A DNA stretch of 64,000 bases from Pachyseris speciosa (taxonomy: Eukaryota > Cnidaria > Anthozoa > Scleractinia > Pachyseridae). The stretch spans positions 180,001 to 244,000 of the forward strand of contig JAEMWC010000210.1 of NCBI GenBank assembly GCA_016490735.1, given 5' to 3'. The notes under the pieces are model-generated. The model saw only the letters and a list, made by a program, of their open reading frames with translations. It was not told where the DNA came from and did not search any database. A program made the translations under genes and the position numbers. Of the stretch, positions 1 to 11,147 are shown piece after piece (the stretch's first letter is position 1; each line of letters begins with the position of its first letter).

Positions 1-52
1 TTAAGCCACGAACGTGAACTTCCTCACATAAATGGTTTCGCGTCCTAAATAA

Positions 53-422
53 AGCCCCGGCTACACGTTCTAACATTGTTAGAAGAAAACGTCCCAACAT
101 TGTTGTAAGAACGCTTCTAACAATGTTGGGTACGCATATAACATTGGGCGGTCTGACTTCAACAATTTCCACCTCTGCCATTAGGCTTTCGGATTGGAGA
201 CTGGGCCTTTAACTCTGATTGGTCTTTGCAATACAATATTGTTGAAAGGGCGGCTACACGCTTCAACATTTGTTGCATGTTGGAGAAAATGTTTGATCGA
301 AATCAAAACATTCTTCCAACAAAAAATGTTGAACAAACGTCATCAAACATGCATGCTACACGTTCTAACACTGTTCATCCAACAAATGTTTTATAACAAT
401 GTTTGAACGTGTAGCCGGGGCT
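53..422. mobile_element. MITE with TAA target duplication (PIF/Harbinger-like)
   Basis: The left end AGCCCCGGCTACACGTTC (from 53) is repeated in inverted orientation at the right end (to 422), and the match runs on through AACATTGTT. Both ends are flanked by TAA (50-52 and 423-425), the 3-bp TWA-type duplication made by PIF/Harbinger transposases. The 370-bp interior is a set of short AACATTGTT/AACAATGTT inverted repeats and has no transposase, so it is non-autonomous. A relative without clean ends lies at about 14946-15330. Confidence 0.75.
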
Positions 423-640
423 TAAGACGTAAACTGCATGGGCGCGTGAGTAGGACTGTTGCTAATGGCAACATTGCATGTAAACGACGCTGAATCAAAA
501 ATAAGACGCGAACAATTTATCCGAGATCTTCGCGTCATATGTAGGACGCGAAAGTGTAAACCATACAGTTCGCGTCATATTTAAGTTGCGCTTTAGATAA
601 GACGCGTCTTATTTTATCCAGAATAAATGGCCCTATCTCA
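423..640. other. non-coding, CGCGTC-rich flank
   Basis: No gene is seen. The motif TTCGCGTC or its complement GACGCGAA recurs on both sides of the neighbouring MITE (38-45, 531-600), which suggests that the MITE landed inside an older repeat. Confidence 0.3.
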
Positions 641-649
641 GGGACCGTT

Positions 650-1545
650 TCTTAAAATATCTAACTCGCTAGAAAATTCCAAATCCCCACAATAATACCT
701 ATCTCCCCTCGCATTTTTGACTCGACAACTTCTTTCCGTCGACCCGTCAATCGCTTTCTCCACTCGGACGACTCGTACGACTCCACAACTATCGCACTGA
801 CCCTTGCCACGTCTAACTCGCACCAAAATTCTAAATCAAAGTCCCCCTAATTTCGTCGATTTCTCCACTCAAACTACACGACTCCACCACACTATCGCAG
901 TGACCCTTACCATGTCTAACTCGCACCAAAATGAGATGCATTTGTCCACTCGACAACCCCGTCTGTCGACTCGACAATCGCTTTCTCCACTCGAACGAGT
1001 CGTACGACTCGACAACTCTATCGCAGTGAACCTTGCCATGTAAAACTCGCTCCAAAATTCAAGTCTCCCTAATGAGATGCATTTGTCCACTCGACATCCC
1101 CGGCTGTCGACTCGACAATCGCTTTCTCCACTCGAACCAGTCGTACGACTCGACAACTCTATCGCAGTGACCCTTGCCATGTGAAACTCGCATTTGTCCA
1201 CTCGACAACCCCGTCTGTCGACTCGACAATCGCTTTCTCCACTCGAAGGAGTCGTACGACTCGACAACTCTATCGCAGTGAACCTTGCCATGTAAAACTC
1301 GCTCCAAAGTTCCAAGTTCCCCTAATGAGATGCATTTGTCCACTCGACAACCCCGTCTGTCGACTCGACAATCGCTTTCTCCACTCGAACAAGTCTTACG
1401 ACTCGACAACTCTATCGCAGTGACCCTTGCCATGTCTAACTCGCACCAAAATTCTAAGTCCCCCTAACCACATGCATTTGTCCATTCGACAACCCCGTCT
1501 GTCGAGTCGATACAACTTGTCCACTCGTACAAGTTGAAAAACGTA
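650..1545. repeat. diverged tandem array rich in GTCGACTCGACAA motifs
   Basis: The core TCGCTTTCTCCACTCG occurs at 751, 978, 1119, 1230 and 1372, so unit spacing varies from 111 to 142 bp, with one double-length gap of 227. Units share GTACGACTCGACAACTCT, ATCGCAGTGACCCTTGCCAT and GAGATGCATTTGTCCACTCG segments. The short ORFs here on both strands are translations of the repeat and are not treated as genes. Its origin is not recognised. Confidence 0.75.
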
Positions 1546-1924
1546 TTTTACGACTCGTATCATGTCGACAGTATTGGACAACCCTCTAAATGTCGAGGGT
1601 TTGTCATACAGAGAACAACTAATATTTATCTCCAGTGGCCCCTCCGGTGCTCCTTGTCAACATTCCGAGCCCGCGATGCCTCGCGGCTGCGCGGTAATAG
1701 TCAACAGTCGCTAAATCTTCTGGGTGTGGGGGGTAGTTGAGAACTCACTTTAGGTGATCAAAGGTCAACAAAAGACTGGCTTAAAAAAATAGCATCTTTC
1801 ACCTCGCTGTTGCACCCGCTAAATGAGCCATTCCGCGAAGTTACTGGGGCAACTTATAAACTAGAAAAAAAAAACGATTTTTTAAACAATTTTTTTAATA
1901 AGAACTAGTGAGCAGCACACAGCA
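1546..1924. other. intergenic, nothing recognised
   Basis: The first bases continue the diverged satellite. A short GC-rich stretch (1636-1700) and a poly-A rich stretch near 1863-1900 follow. No ORF with coding character was found. Confidence 0.3.
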
Positions 1925-2060
1925 ACAGAACTTGTCAACTTAGTCTTTGTTTATTATTCGACCGATTTCGTCTGATCACACAGACTTCATCAGAGATTTA
2001 ACAAGAATTTTAAGGCAACTACTTTTATACTAAACGTTTACAGTATAAAGCGCGTTTAAA
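1925..2060 (-). mobile_element. Penelope-like element 3' UTR remnant with hammerhead-like core
   Basis: Read on the minus strand, CTGATGA (1993-1987) is followed by a stem with arms GTCTG/CAGAC (1986-1970) and then GAAA (1969-1966). That is the CUGANGA - stem II - GAAA layout of hammerhead ribozymes found at Penelope-like element termini. Stem I pairing is not convincing here, and no coding part of this copy remains. Confidence 0.4.
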
Positions 2061-2239
2061 TTAGGGTGTGAACAGTGAAAAACACCCACAAACAAATGCG
2101 CACAGGATATAACGTAAATCCTGCGTTACAAAATGTGCAATAGTTAACAGGGCCTCACTTGTTTACGTTCGTGGTATCGTATCACAACTCCGGCCACAGG
2201 CCAGGGAGCAGAGGAGTCCTATTTGGTCGTATTTCCAGT

Positions 2240-2470
2240 TTAACAAGAGAAGCGTCTATGCCAATGTTTGCAAGCTCAACAGAGAGAAGAAAGTCTTTGA
2301 GATTGCCAAAGTAAATTGTAGATGTTTTCAATCGTATCCTGCCGCCCATAATCTTGAGTAGTACATTTTGCCGAATAACTCGGGTACGGGATATCGCACA
2401 GCCTTGAGACTTGGGCATGTTGTTAATTTATTGCTCTTCTACAATATCTCAATTTCTTGACTTAATCTAT
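2240..2470 (+). mobile_element. diverged fragment of the HINE family
   Basis: The segment is similar to 34800-35020, the interior of the copy at 34243-35671. Shared stretches include GAAGCGTCTATG, ATGTTTGCAAG, TACGGGATATC and CAATATCTCAATTTCT in the same order. Both termini are missing. Confidence 0.6.
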
Positions 2471-2818
2471 TTTATTTTTTTACTTGCGTGACGTGCACGT
2501 GGCTGAAAACGAACAATAACTAGAACATAAGTCTCTTGATTTCTTGGGAGTCCTGTGCAGTTATGGACGAACTTAAAACCTGATGACTAAGTGGCTTCGC
2601 CTTTTCGAGGCAGTAACCACAAAAATCTAGATTTAGTCAAAATGTTTACGATGATTCACGATAATAGAGCTTCTATGAGATGAGACCATAAAAGTCAAAT
2701 AATACAACGTTATACACCTTAATTTTGAGCTAAACAAAATAAACTGAATCTGTAATGTCATATTTTATTACTGTCCTCATTTGTATTTGCATTTTGGGCG
2801 TGATTGGGAGATAAGGTG
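2471..2818. other. AT-rich flank of the Penelope-like element
   Basis: No independent gene is seen. An ATG at 2755 is in frame with the downstream retroelement ORF but is cut by TAA at 2812-2814. It is treated as chance if the 12-bp target duplication marks the true left end. Confidence 0.3.
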
Positions 2819-2830
2819 TCCAGATTACGG
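2819..2830. repeat. target-site duplication, left copy
   Basis: TCCAGATTACGG here is repeated exactly at 5949-5960. The two copies bracket the Penelope-like element. Confidence 0.65.
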
Positions 2831-3777
2831 ATATCGAATCTAATCCTGGACCTATTTCCACCGCATCGCCAGGAGAGTCAACATTTACTACCTACTCGTC
2901 AGATGCATCGACTTCACGCCAATATACAAGCCTTTTTAACGCCACCAAAAGGATTCAGTTGAAACTCACACGATACAAACATCACCTATTGAACTACACT
3001 TTCTTTAAAGAAAACAACTGCATTCCAGTATCGCTGTATCCAAGCCTACCACCACTATACACAGATAACAGAAAATTCTACCGCCGATGGAGATTTATCT
3101 CACACTCTGCTGCCTACCGACATTTAAAGCTACTTATCACTGAATGCAAAAGGAAAATCTACACTCTTAACAAGGAACTGTCACAACACAAGGAACTATT
3201 GCGCAGCTCTTGCTCACAAGATGCTTTTTTATTTTATACTACCAGATTGGACTCTATGGCCTTATCGCTTGAGTCTCTGCTTGCCAACCGGCGTGCAAAA
3301 AAGACCACTCCCATCCGCCGGCGCTGCATCATTAACCACAATCTTGTCGATAATCGCCTTAACTCACAGGTCAATACTAATACTGATAACATACCACCTA
3401 ATCTTGCTGATAACGTCTCCAACTCAGCTCATTCTCCCACTGTCACCCGCACACGTACACGCTCTCGTCGCAAAACTAAACCTGTTAACCCTCAACTAGA
3501 TAATTCTTCTGTCATTAATCTCTCCAGCTGTTCTCTATCTACTGACGAGAAATCTGTTCTTTCACGTGGACTCACATTTTGCCCCACACCACGACACATA
3601 AACTGGTCGGAAATTTCAGCTGACATTTATGACTTTTCACGACGTATGCGACTAACCGAGTATTTCTTCGACGATAACACTAACACACCCAACACCAACG
3701 AAGACCACAATCCCTTCCATAACAAAAGTACTTGGAACCCCCCAACGACAGAGAACAAGCCCTTAACACTTTTTTAG
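2830..3777 (+). pseudogene. Penelope-like ORF, N-terminal region
   Basis: The frame is open from the element edge without a required ATG. The first codons (2830-2853) read DIESNPGP, matching the 2A ribosome-skipping consensus D(V/I)ExNPGP. A basic, helix-rich region follows (RYKHHLL, YRHLKLLITECKRKI), then a Ser/Asn/Thr-rich linker with RTRTRSRRK, and then the conserved block VLSRGLTFCPTPRHINW and DFSRRMRL that precedes the RT in Penelope-like proteins. The frame runs out at 3777, because the homologous continuation switches frame at the C6 run 3738-3743, probably a one-base slip in the homopolymer. Confidence 0.8.
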
Positions 3778-5084
3778 ACGCTGTTAAACTGGACATAACC
3801 ACCTCTAAACCTAAACCTATTCGTGACAACCTCACAGAAACAGAACGCCAAGCCATACACCAACTCAAACAACGACAAGACATAATTATAAAACCCGCTG
3901 ACAAAGGTTCTGGTACTGTTGTTATGGACAAAACTTGGTACATCGACGAATGCAACAGACAACTTAATGACACCAAATTCTACCAACACTTAAACGAAGA
4001 CATCACTGCCGACATACAAAAACGGGTCACTGTTTACGTTAACAGAATGCATCATGACAAACTTATCGACGACAAAACCAAACAATACCTTATACAGACT
4101 GACGTAAAACCAGGACGTTTTTACATTCTTCCTAAAATACATAAGCCCGGCAATCCAGGACGCCCTATTGTTTCATCTAACAGCCATCCTACTGAACGAA
4201 TATCCCAGTTCGTTGACTACTACCTTCAACCTTTAGTTCATAAACTACCATCCTTTGTTAAAGATACTAACGATTTCCTTAACAAATTACTTACCATCGG
4301 TAATTTACCCGCTAACTCACTATTAGTTACACTTGATGTTTCATCATTATACACTAACATTCCACATAATGAAGGTATTAATGCCTGTGATCACTTTCTA
4401 CGTACTTCCCCTCACAATATCATTCCCACCGGCACACTTTGTGACCTCATTCGCATGATTCTCACCATGAACAACTTTTCTTTTAATGATAACCACTACC
4501 TTCAAGTCCACGGCACAGCCATGGGCACTAAAATGGCCCCTTCTTTTGCTAACCTTTTTCTTGGGTATTTCGAGGCCAACGCTTTGGAAAATGCCCCTTT
4601 TCAACCCCACACGTGGCTGCGATATATCGATGATATTTTTATGATCTGGACTGAAGGTCTGGATAATTTAAAAATTTTCATCGATTATCTTAACAACGTT
4701 CACCCTACCATAAAATTCACCAGTTCACACTCTTTTACTAGCGTACCTTTCCTTGACGTTAATGTCTCATTAACCAACGACGGTCATATCTGTACCGACC
4801 TCTATACTAAACCTACAGACAAGCACCAACACTTACTCTATTCTTCTTGCCATCCAATGCATACTAAAAAAGCCATTCCTTTCAGTCTAGCACTCCGTTT
4901 ACGACGTATTTGTTCTACTGACGAAACGTTTTATACTCGCGCTGCTCAACTTACTACATATCTTCTCAAACGCGGTTACAGCCGCAATTTCATCACTAAA
5001 CAAATACAACGTGCCGCCGACATCCCCGCAGACTCACTTTACAAACCAAAGACGTCAACAAACCGAAACGTATACCTTTTATAA
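3732..5084 (+). pseudogene. Penelope-like reverse transcriptase
   Basis: The 450-codon frame carries the RT motifs in order: IIKPADKGSGTVVMD (fingers), FYILPKIHKPGNPGRPIVS, motif A LLVTLDVSSLYTNIP, motif B HGTAMGTKMAPSFANLFL, motif C with the catalytic YIDD (LRYIDDIFMIW), and the thumb block FLDVNVSL followed by DLYTKPTDKHQHL. The catalytic aspartates are intact, so decay is limited to the frameshifts at each end. It would polymerise cDNA from the element RNA at a nicked target. The reading ends at 5084 after NVYLL because of a shift a few codons earlier. Confidence 0.92.
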
Positions 5085-5722
5085 CGACCTTTAATCCATC
5101 ACTTCCTCACATCTCTAGCATCATCAAAAAACATTACAATTTACTGCTATCTTCTAACCGCTGCAAAAACATTTTTCAGCATTTGCCTGTTGTTGCCTTC
5201 AGACGTTGCCCTAATCTCCGTGACTTACTAGTCACAGCTAAACTTTCTTCTAATTCTACTAATTCACACCTACAACTCCCTTCCGGTTGTTTCCGTTGCG
5301 GTAAAAATTGCGCTACTTGTCCCTACATTTCAGATGGACTCACAAGCTATACTTTCTCTTCTACAGGTGAAACGCGCCATATTAAATCTAACCTGACCTG
5401 TAACACTAAAAACCTCATTTACATGATTCAATGCAACCGCTGTAATTTACAATACATAGGCGAGACTAAACGACGTTTAAAAGACCGATTTAATGAACAC
5501 CGCCGTACCATAGATAACCCTAACACCAAATCTAAACCTACCACAGTCGCGGAACATTTCCTCTCCTCTCCTAACCACACTGCTAATGACATGCAATTAA
5601 TCCCCATTGAGAAAATATTTTCTAACAGAGACTCAATCCGTAAGGCCAGGGAAGCTTTTTTAATTTCAAAAGGCAGAACAATTGATCCTGAAGGTCTTAA
5701 CATCCGCGAAGAAACATATTAG
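5063..5722 (+). pseudogene. Penelope-like linker and GIY-YIG endonuclease
   Basis: In the third frame the protein continues with RIPFITTFNPSLPH and VVAFRRCPNLRDLLV, both typical of the region after the Penelope RT. A Cys-rich zinc-binding-like linker follows (CFRCGKNCATC), and then a GIY-YIG nuclease: first strand LIYMIQCNRC, second strand LQYIGETKRRLKDRF with YIG and the catalytic Arg, then EHRR, and a later Glu in AEHF. The nuclease would nick the target DNA. The frame stays open to the natural end at 5722. There is no ATG, so it could only be made as part of the upstream ORF. Confidence 0.88.
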
Positions 5723-5856
5723 TTAACTTTTTCTTATAAGTTTATCTTTTTTTAGACCTTTTTTTCTAGTATTTTATTTTACGCTGTCAATCATTTTAGT
5801 TTTACGTGTTTCCGGTATATAACTACATAAACACCCCTTCCAATGTAAATTCTCAT

Positions 5857-5899
5857 TGTACCTGAAGAAGGCTGGTTTGGCCAGCCGAAATATAGTACA
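5857..5899 (+). ncRNA. hammerhead-like ribozyme in retroelement 3' UTR
   Basis: Stem I strands TGTAC (5857-5861) and GTACA (5895-5899) are complementary. Between them lie the core CTGAAGA (5862-5868, matching CUGANGA), a six-pair stem II GGCTGG/CCAGCC with a 5-nt loop, and GAAA (5887-5890). A two-base vestigial stem III and TA at the cleavage position (U16.1-H17) complete it. Hammerheads with minimal stem III are known from Penelope-like elements. All core positions are conserved; activity is inferred. Confidence 0.65.
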
Positions 5900-5948
5900 C
5901 AAAACTTTAAAACCATTCTACGTTGTATCGGCCCTTGCTTTTATACTC

Positions 5949-5960
5949 TCCAGATTACGG
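5949..5960. repeat. target-site duplication, right copy
   Basis: Exact 12-bp match to 2819-2830, placed directly after the retroelement 3' UTR. Confidence 0.65.
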
Positions 5961-7699
5961 CATTTTAATTGAATAGAGTACCCTTGTGGAGTCACGGTAA
6001 TTTGTGACCATTACTAAACTTTAGCAACAATTTGATGTAATAACATATCTTCGATTGCTCAGTGTTGCTTAGAAACCTAAGATCAGTTATGAGCTCTTGG
6101 CGCCAAGTTAGCTCATTCCATGAACTTTCGTGAGGTAAGGTTAACAAATACTCGTTACTTTAATAACACGAGGTAGCAACGTCGTAATAACTTATCGATT
6201 TCTAAAATTTTTGTGACCTCCGTGAACTCGCAAATCAAGTACTTTCAATGTTACAACTCAATAAACGACACGAAAAATAATACCTGTGTAGCTGGCTCCC
6301 TTCTGGTTAGAATCAGAAACGACTACGGAGATCATCAGCTGTCACTCTGCCAACTTTTCCTGAGCTGACATACTGCGGTCTACAATTTGAAAACCAGTAA
6401 CTTGAAAGAATTTATATAGTATAAAAATATATCTCCTCATAGCGAGGACGGCCATTTTTAGAGCTTAGGCGCTTATTCGAGGAGATATGAGAGGAGATAT
6501 ATCAATTATAAGCGAATAAGCGCCCACCCCATTGGCCAAAATAGAAAATAAGCACCCCTTTCTAATAAGCGCCCCCTCCCTTTCTCTGTAAACGACTTCT
6601 CCATTGGACGAAATTTTAATAACCGTCATGAAAGAAAGCAAGAAAGTGGTATATCTATTTTATTTATTTATAGGTATAGGTATAGTAAGGGTGGGTGTTG
6701 ATTGGAAAGCAAGGTTAACAGTTGTTTTCAGTCCACCCGGCTTTCTCAAAAGGGCTGTTGAAAGGAACCCTGGATAGATTCTGCTCGAGTTGAAATGCTG
6801 CAGCTGCTGAACAAAGCTTATAACTCATTTTATAATTCATTTTATGTTTTTATTCAGTCATTTACGGATACACCTTTTATTTTAAAAAGAACCATTTTAG
6901 GACTAGAATAAAGTGATAATACGCTTAACACTGCTGCTAATAAATCACAATGTTTAGTTCGATTAGACTGCTAGCAGTCCCCGAACGCAAGCCATCACAG
7001 AGACCATCATCATAAACGAGAGGAGACAGGGACTCGTTTACTGATGTTTCGGATCTTTCGCCCGCCCGCTCGACTGTCTACAGAGGGACTGTTAGCAGCC
7101 TAGAACACAACGTGTCAGTTGCATATACATAGCCGTTGGTATTGGACGGTCCACAACACAAACTTGTTGTTTAATCAAAGAACGAGCCTACACGTACCTA
7201 TGCCACATTAATTCTTACATTTATCATTTCGTATTTGGCCTATTTTCTGTCAGTATTTTGTTCCAAATGTTTTACAAAATTATCGCTAGTTGCCTCATGG
7301 TGAAATAACTAAAACTAGGTGTGCATGTAATGCAGTTGTTAGCCTGTTCCAGGCTATCAGTTATTTGAGCCAGTGAGAACGAGCAAAGGAAATTTAGCGA
7401 CACCTAAACTTCCCACTGCCTGGAATTGCGCGACAACCGCAATTATGACCAAAGAGGGCCATGTGAAGTACAATGATTAGAAACTGCATGTCAGTAACGA
7501 ATTTAAATATTAATGGCCGTAATTATTTTATTACAAATCTGTCTCAATATTATCAAGCCAAGGTCATAAAAGATATATAAATAATACATACATAGGGCTA
7601 TTTTCAAAAATGAAATTTTAAAATCCACTACTTGTTTGGATATACATGTGCATTTACATAATTGTGCTGAAAGTGATGGACCTACTATTTTTAACTAAA
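5961..7699. other. intergenic, no gene recognised
   Basis: AT-rich with no convincing ORF. A small hairpin lies at 6468-6524 (GGCGCTTATTCG against CGAATAAGCGCC) beside ATATATCTCCTC/GAGGAGATATAT, and the TAATAAGCGCCCC type of motif resembles repeats near 40.6 and 44.5 kb. A GGTATA-type short repeat lies at about 6673-6685. Confidence 0.3.
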
Positions 7700-8275
7700 C
7701 AAGAGGCTACAATTAGCCTAAACCCGGGCTTGTAAAAAACAGTATTGTATCCCTAACTTAGTGCTAAACAAAAGAATAGAGGGAAGTCTGTCTTTCTTAC
7801 ATCGGACGCATTGTGTTTAGCTTGTGTTGGAGTCTATTTCTTTAGACCCCTATCAACATTTATTCCTCTAAAATACAGCTCAACCATTGAGAACAGTAAT
7901 TATAACACTTGTAAAAAATATTTCTAAAAGAACAAGAAAAAGAGAAACAGAAAAATAAAGCCCGTGATATATACCACTAAAAAAGCTAAAAGACATCAAA
8001 CCCGGGTTAGCTGTGTCACAGGCAAGAACAGTGACCTTTAGGCCACAGAGGTTTATCCTTTTGCAAGGTGATAAAAATAGTGTATTGATTCCAAAAAAAA
8101 ACTAAGCACACTTGTTTTCGCTTCGCTGGATAATTGTTTGAGAAAGGAAACGCTTATCGAACGATGTAGGATTTTTTCGCATAAACGTTAATGGAGTACG
8201 TCTCGGTGAAATGTGAGTAGAAAATTAATTAGCAGAGTGAAACTGTTTACAAACACTTCTCCTTTGTCGTCTCAT

Positions 8276-8499
8276 GTTATTATAATCGGCTCCGAAGCAC
8301 AAGACCTAGAAAACTCAGACCCACCCCCCCAAACTGTAAAAACTCAAACCCCTCATAAACGGCGATAATTCATTTTGCCCACGTTTATTTCACTTTGAAA
8401 ATTTGTATAGTTGTGAGGGGGTCTGAGTTTTCCAGTTTGGGGAGGGGGGGGTGGGTCTGAGTATTCTAGGTCTCGTGCTCCGGAGCCGATTATAATAAC
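8276..8499. mobile_element. palindromic MITE nested in HINE copy A
   Basis: Arms of about 49 bp (8276-8324 and 8451-8499) are near-perfect inverted repeats built on TTATTATAATCGGCTCCG and AGACCTAGAAAACTCAGACC. The core contains C- and G-runs. A related GTCTGAGTTTTCCAG segment recurs at 8619-8700, so the region holds more than one partial copy. Confidence 0.65.
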
Positions 8500-8949
8500 G
8501 TGAAGTGTTTGTTATCTGCGATAAATAGACGGTGTAACATTTCAGCGCACTGAACGGCGATAATTTATTTTGTCCACGTTTATTTGACTTTGAAAATTTG
8601 TATAGTTTTGAGGGGGTCTGAGTTTTCCAGACTTGGGGGGGGGGGGGGGCTGAGTTTTCTAGGTCTGAGGTCTGAGTTTTCTAGGTCTGAGTTCTCCAGA
8701 CACCCGATACGGGGAACACGGCGGCAATCCATCTGGAGTTAAATTTTGGTCATGTTAAAAGCTTTCTTCTCGCTGTTGAACTTGCAAACATTCGTATAGA
8801 CACTTCTCTTAACATATTAGTTGTTCAGACTTCAAAGACACAAGGTGAATCGACGTTTTCCAATACGTGACAACAGGCATCATTCTTGCTGTTGATATGA
8901 GATTTACACTTCTGAATCACTCGGCTGGGAAGGTCAAACTCCCTTTGTC

Positions 8950-9050
8950 TGTAGTCTCTAATTTTTGGCGCTCCCCTCGCGTGGCGTCTCCTCGCAACTT
9001 CGCGCGCGCACGTGGCCCCAAAATCCGTCGCCAAAATTAGAGACTACTCG
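8950..9050. repeat. inner palindrome of the HINE family
   Basis: GTAGTCTCTAATTTTTGGCG at the left is mirrored by CGCCAAAATTAGAGACTAC at the right around a CG-rich core (CGCGTGGCGTCTCCTCGCAA). The same palindrome is present in copies B, C and D, and a stand-alone version lies at 29159-29341. It is probably a palindromic MITE captured by the family ancestor. Confidence 0.6.
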
Positions 9051-9354
9051 CAATCTCCTGAAGCAGTCCATCTGCCATTAAGTTTACTCATGTTAAAAGC
9101 TTTCTTCTCGCCGTTGAACTTGCAAACATTCGCATAGACACTTCTCTTAACATATTGTTTGTTCAGACTTCAAACGCCACAAGATGAATCGACATTTTCC
9201 CGTACGTGACAACACGCATCACTGTTGTTAAAAATAGTTAGCGCTTGCGCAGAAACGCCGGAAGTGCCATTTGTGGATGATACTCGACGACGAAAAAGAA
9301 TAATCGTCGGTAGTTTAAGACCCGGGCGCCGCGCGAGACGCGCGCAGCCCGGGT

Positions 9355-11147
9355 AATAAAAATAATTGGCGCACAAAACTAGATGATATTTCTTCAACTA
9401 GTTAATCCGTGATTTCCTAAGAAATAAATTACATTGTGTTTGCATATTGATTTAAATCCTCTCTCTACACTGCCCATGTTGAATTTTAATAGAACACTCA
9501 CTATCAAGTAATTATTTTGAAAAAAAAAAAATAAATTAATGTCACTGTATGTTTAGTTGGTTTCAATCACCTTCACTAGAGGAGAGCTCAAGTGCTGTGA
9601 ATATTATGAACAGGAGTTCAAGTGAAGCGGCCAGAAATTGACGTTACAGTTGACGTTACATATTATGTAACAGGCATGGGCACAAAGGTGACATACAAAG
9701 GCAATTTGTCTCTGATGACAAAAGTCTAATTTGGTGAAATGTTTACTACCACAGCTTAAAGGGGAAAGACAATGATGTGAACAGTTGAGCAGTTACTACA
9801 AAAAAAAAAGACAAAATGAATAAAAGCTATAAACTATTCTCCATTTATGGAAACTATATAGTGTGCATTGCACCTGTTGGCCCCTCTTTTCATCTTGTCA
9901 CCTTTTGTGTGTACATGTAGGTACTTTTTGTTAATGAGCCCTCTCTATGAGCACTGTAACTCTTACGGCCAACTTTCCCAGTACAATGTAAATATGTTAA
10001 AAAAACTATTCTTCACCCATATTCTTCTGGGCTGCATGGTCAATGGCTTTTTTAGGTTATTTAATTAAATTCAGTAGTAGGTTTGCCTAATACCTGTCCT
10101 GTCTAATGGACCATTACAATAACTGATAGTCAACAATAAAGAGCTTGAGTTACTGGGTGTACTTCAAATTTGTAAAATTTATTAATAATTCATTAATGAC
10201 CAATCTATGGGTAGTATTTGGGTCACATGTATACCTCTCTACACCCCAATACAAATCATTAACTTTATAAAAGAGTCCCGCTCAGCTAATTAGCATGCAT
10301 TAACTTTGATACAGATCTCTACTGATTAACGTGACAAACAAAAACATCGATGAAATACCAGGTGAGCTTTCGCATGAAAACATGATATCTTCATGCATGA
10401 AAATAACATGTTATCTTCACACGTGAAAAGATCACTGTTGCAATGGTTAAATGATAAATCATGCCTTTTGCAGCAATATGAAATGGTTTGGTATTTCATT
10501 GGGGTTTATATAATAAATAGAACACTGCATAGCCACTTGAAGATATGAAATTTCTCTTCTCAAATTGAAAAATATTTCTCTTGCGTGCTGCGCTCTCCAC
10601 TCATGCAATACTTTTCAACACTAGACGAGAAATTTTGTATCTCTGTGCGGCCATCTAATATCCTCTATTTCAACAAAACAAACAAATGAACTTATTTTTT
10701 CTCACTTGTCAGAAAAGGAAAAAAAATGAATGAGTGAACAAAAATTTAATAAATAATGTTCATTATGTTTTAACAAACTATAAATCCAACATGCTTTCAG
10801 TGCACACTAAGATAATAGAACCACCTGGAATTAACGATTCAACTGAACTACAAGACAAAAACATCCCTGCATTATATCTGTGGCCATAATCATATCGAAG
10901 GGCTCTGGGCACAACTGCTTCACATAACTTTAAATTTTTAGCTTCTTTCTTTAAACTTCAACTGCAACCAGAAGATCATGTCTCATCCTTAAATCACCAC
11001 TTAATTGATCAATGTACAGGTCATGAGACTACAGAAATGTCTTGATGTTCAAACAAAGTTCAAAGCCAGAAAATTCATGTGGGGCATTTTTGTTTAGAAC
11101 AATTAAAATTTTCTATGGAAAGCAAACAGATTATGTTCAAAATTTCA
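9355..11147. other. 3' flank and probable 3' UTR of the ephrin gene
   Basis: AT-rich with no other coding signal. On the minus strand the ephrin stop codon at 11148 is followed by untranslated-looking sequence. An AATAAA hexamer in minus sense sits at 10183-10178 and could be its polyadenylation signal, implying a 3' UTR of about 1 kb; this is inference. 9355-10170 shows only A-runs and no gene. Confidence 0.3.

Larger units (their letters stand above)
2831..5948 (+). mobile_element. Penelope-like retroelement, nearly complete but frameshifted
   Basis: The 3.1-kb insertion is bounded by 12-bp direct repeats. In order it contains an N-terminal region, a Penelope-type reverse transcriptase, a C-terminal GIY-YIG endonuclease, a 3' UTR with a hammerhead-like motif at 5857-5899, and the right duplication. 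The single ancestral ORF is now spread over three frames: one shift lies near the C6 run at 3738-3743 and one between about 5040 and 5065. The 5' end begins inside coding sequence, at a 2A-like motif, so the copy looks 5'-truncated. This kind of element copies itself by target-primed reverse transcription. Confidence 0.9.
7700..9354 (-). mobile_element. Helentron-like non-autonomous element (HINE), copy A
   Basis: Read on the minus strand it starts ACCCGGGCTGCGCGCG and ends AGCCCGGGTTTAGGC, then a hairpin loop, then CTCTTG. The 5' sequence ACCCGGGCT is thus repeated inverted just inside a 3' hairpin (AGGCTA/TAGCCT). This is the asymmetrical terminal inverted repeat plus 3' stem-loop described for Helentrons. 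TT lies outside both ends. Compared with copies C and D, the segment between about 8262 and 8702 is replaced by unrelated sequence that includes a palindromic MITE. No protein is encoded. Confidence 0.65.

Noticed and set aside
804..1467. Overlapping ORFs on both strands of about 75-150 codons
   Set aside because: They are repeat translations of the tandem array; repeated RVDRRGCRVDK-like text reflects the DNA units.
2755..2814. ATG at 2755 with a hydrophobic leader, in frame with the Penelope-like ORF
   Set aside because: TAA at 2812 interrupts it, and the 12-bp duplication places the element start at 2831. A real leader remains possible only if the duplication is coincidental.
3234..5703. 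Antisense ORFs under the retroelement
   Set aside because: They are shadows of the RT and endonuclease frames.
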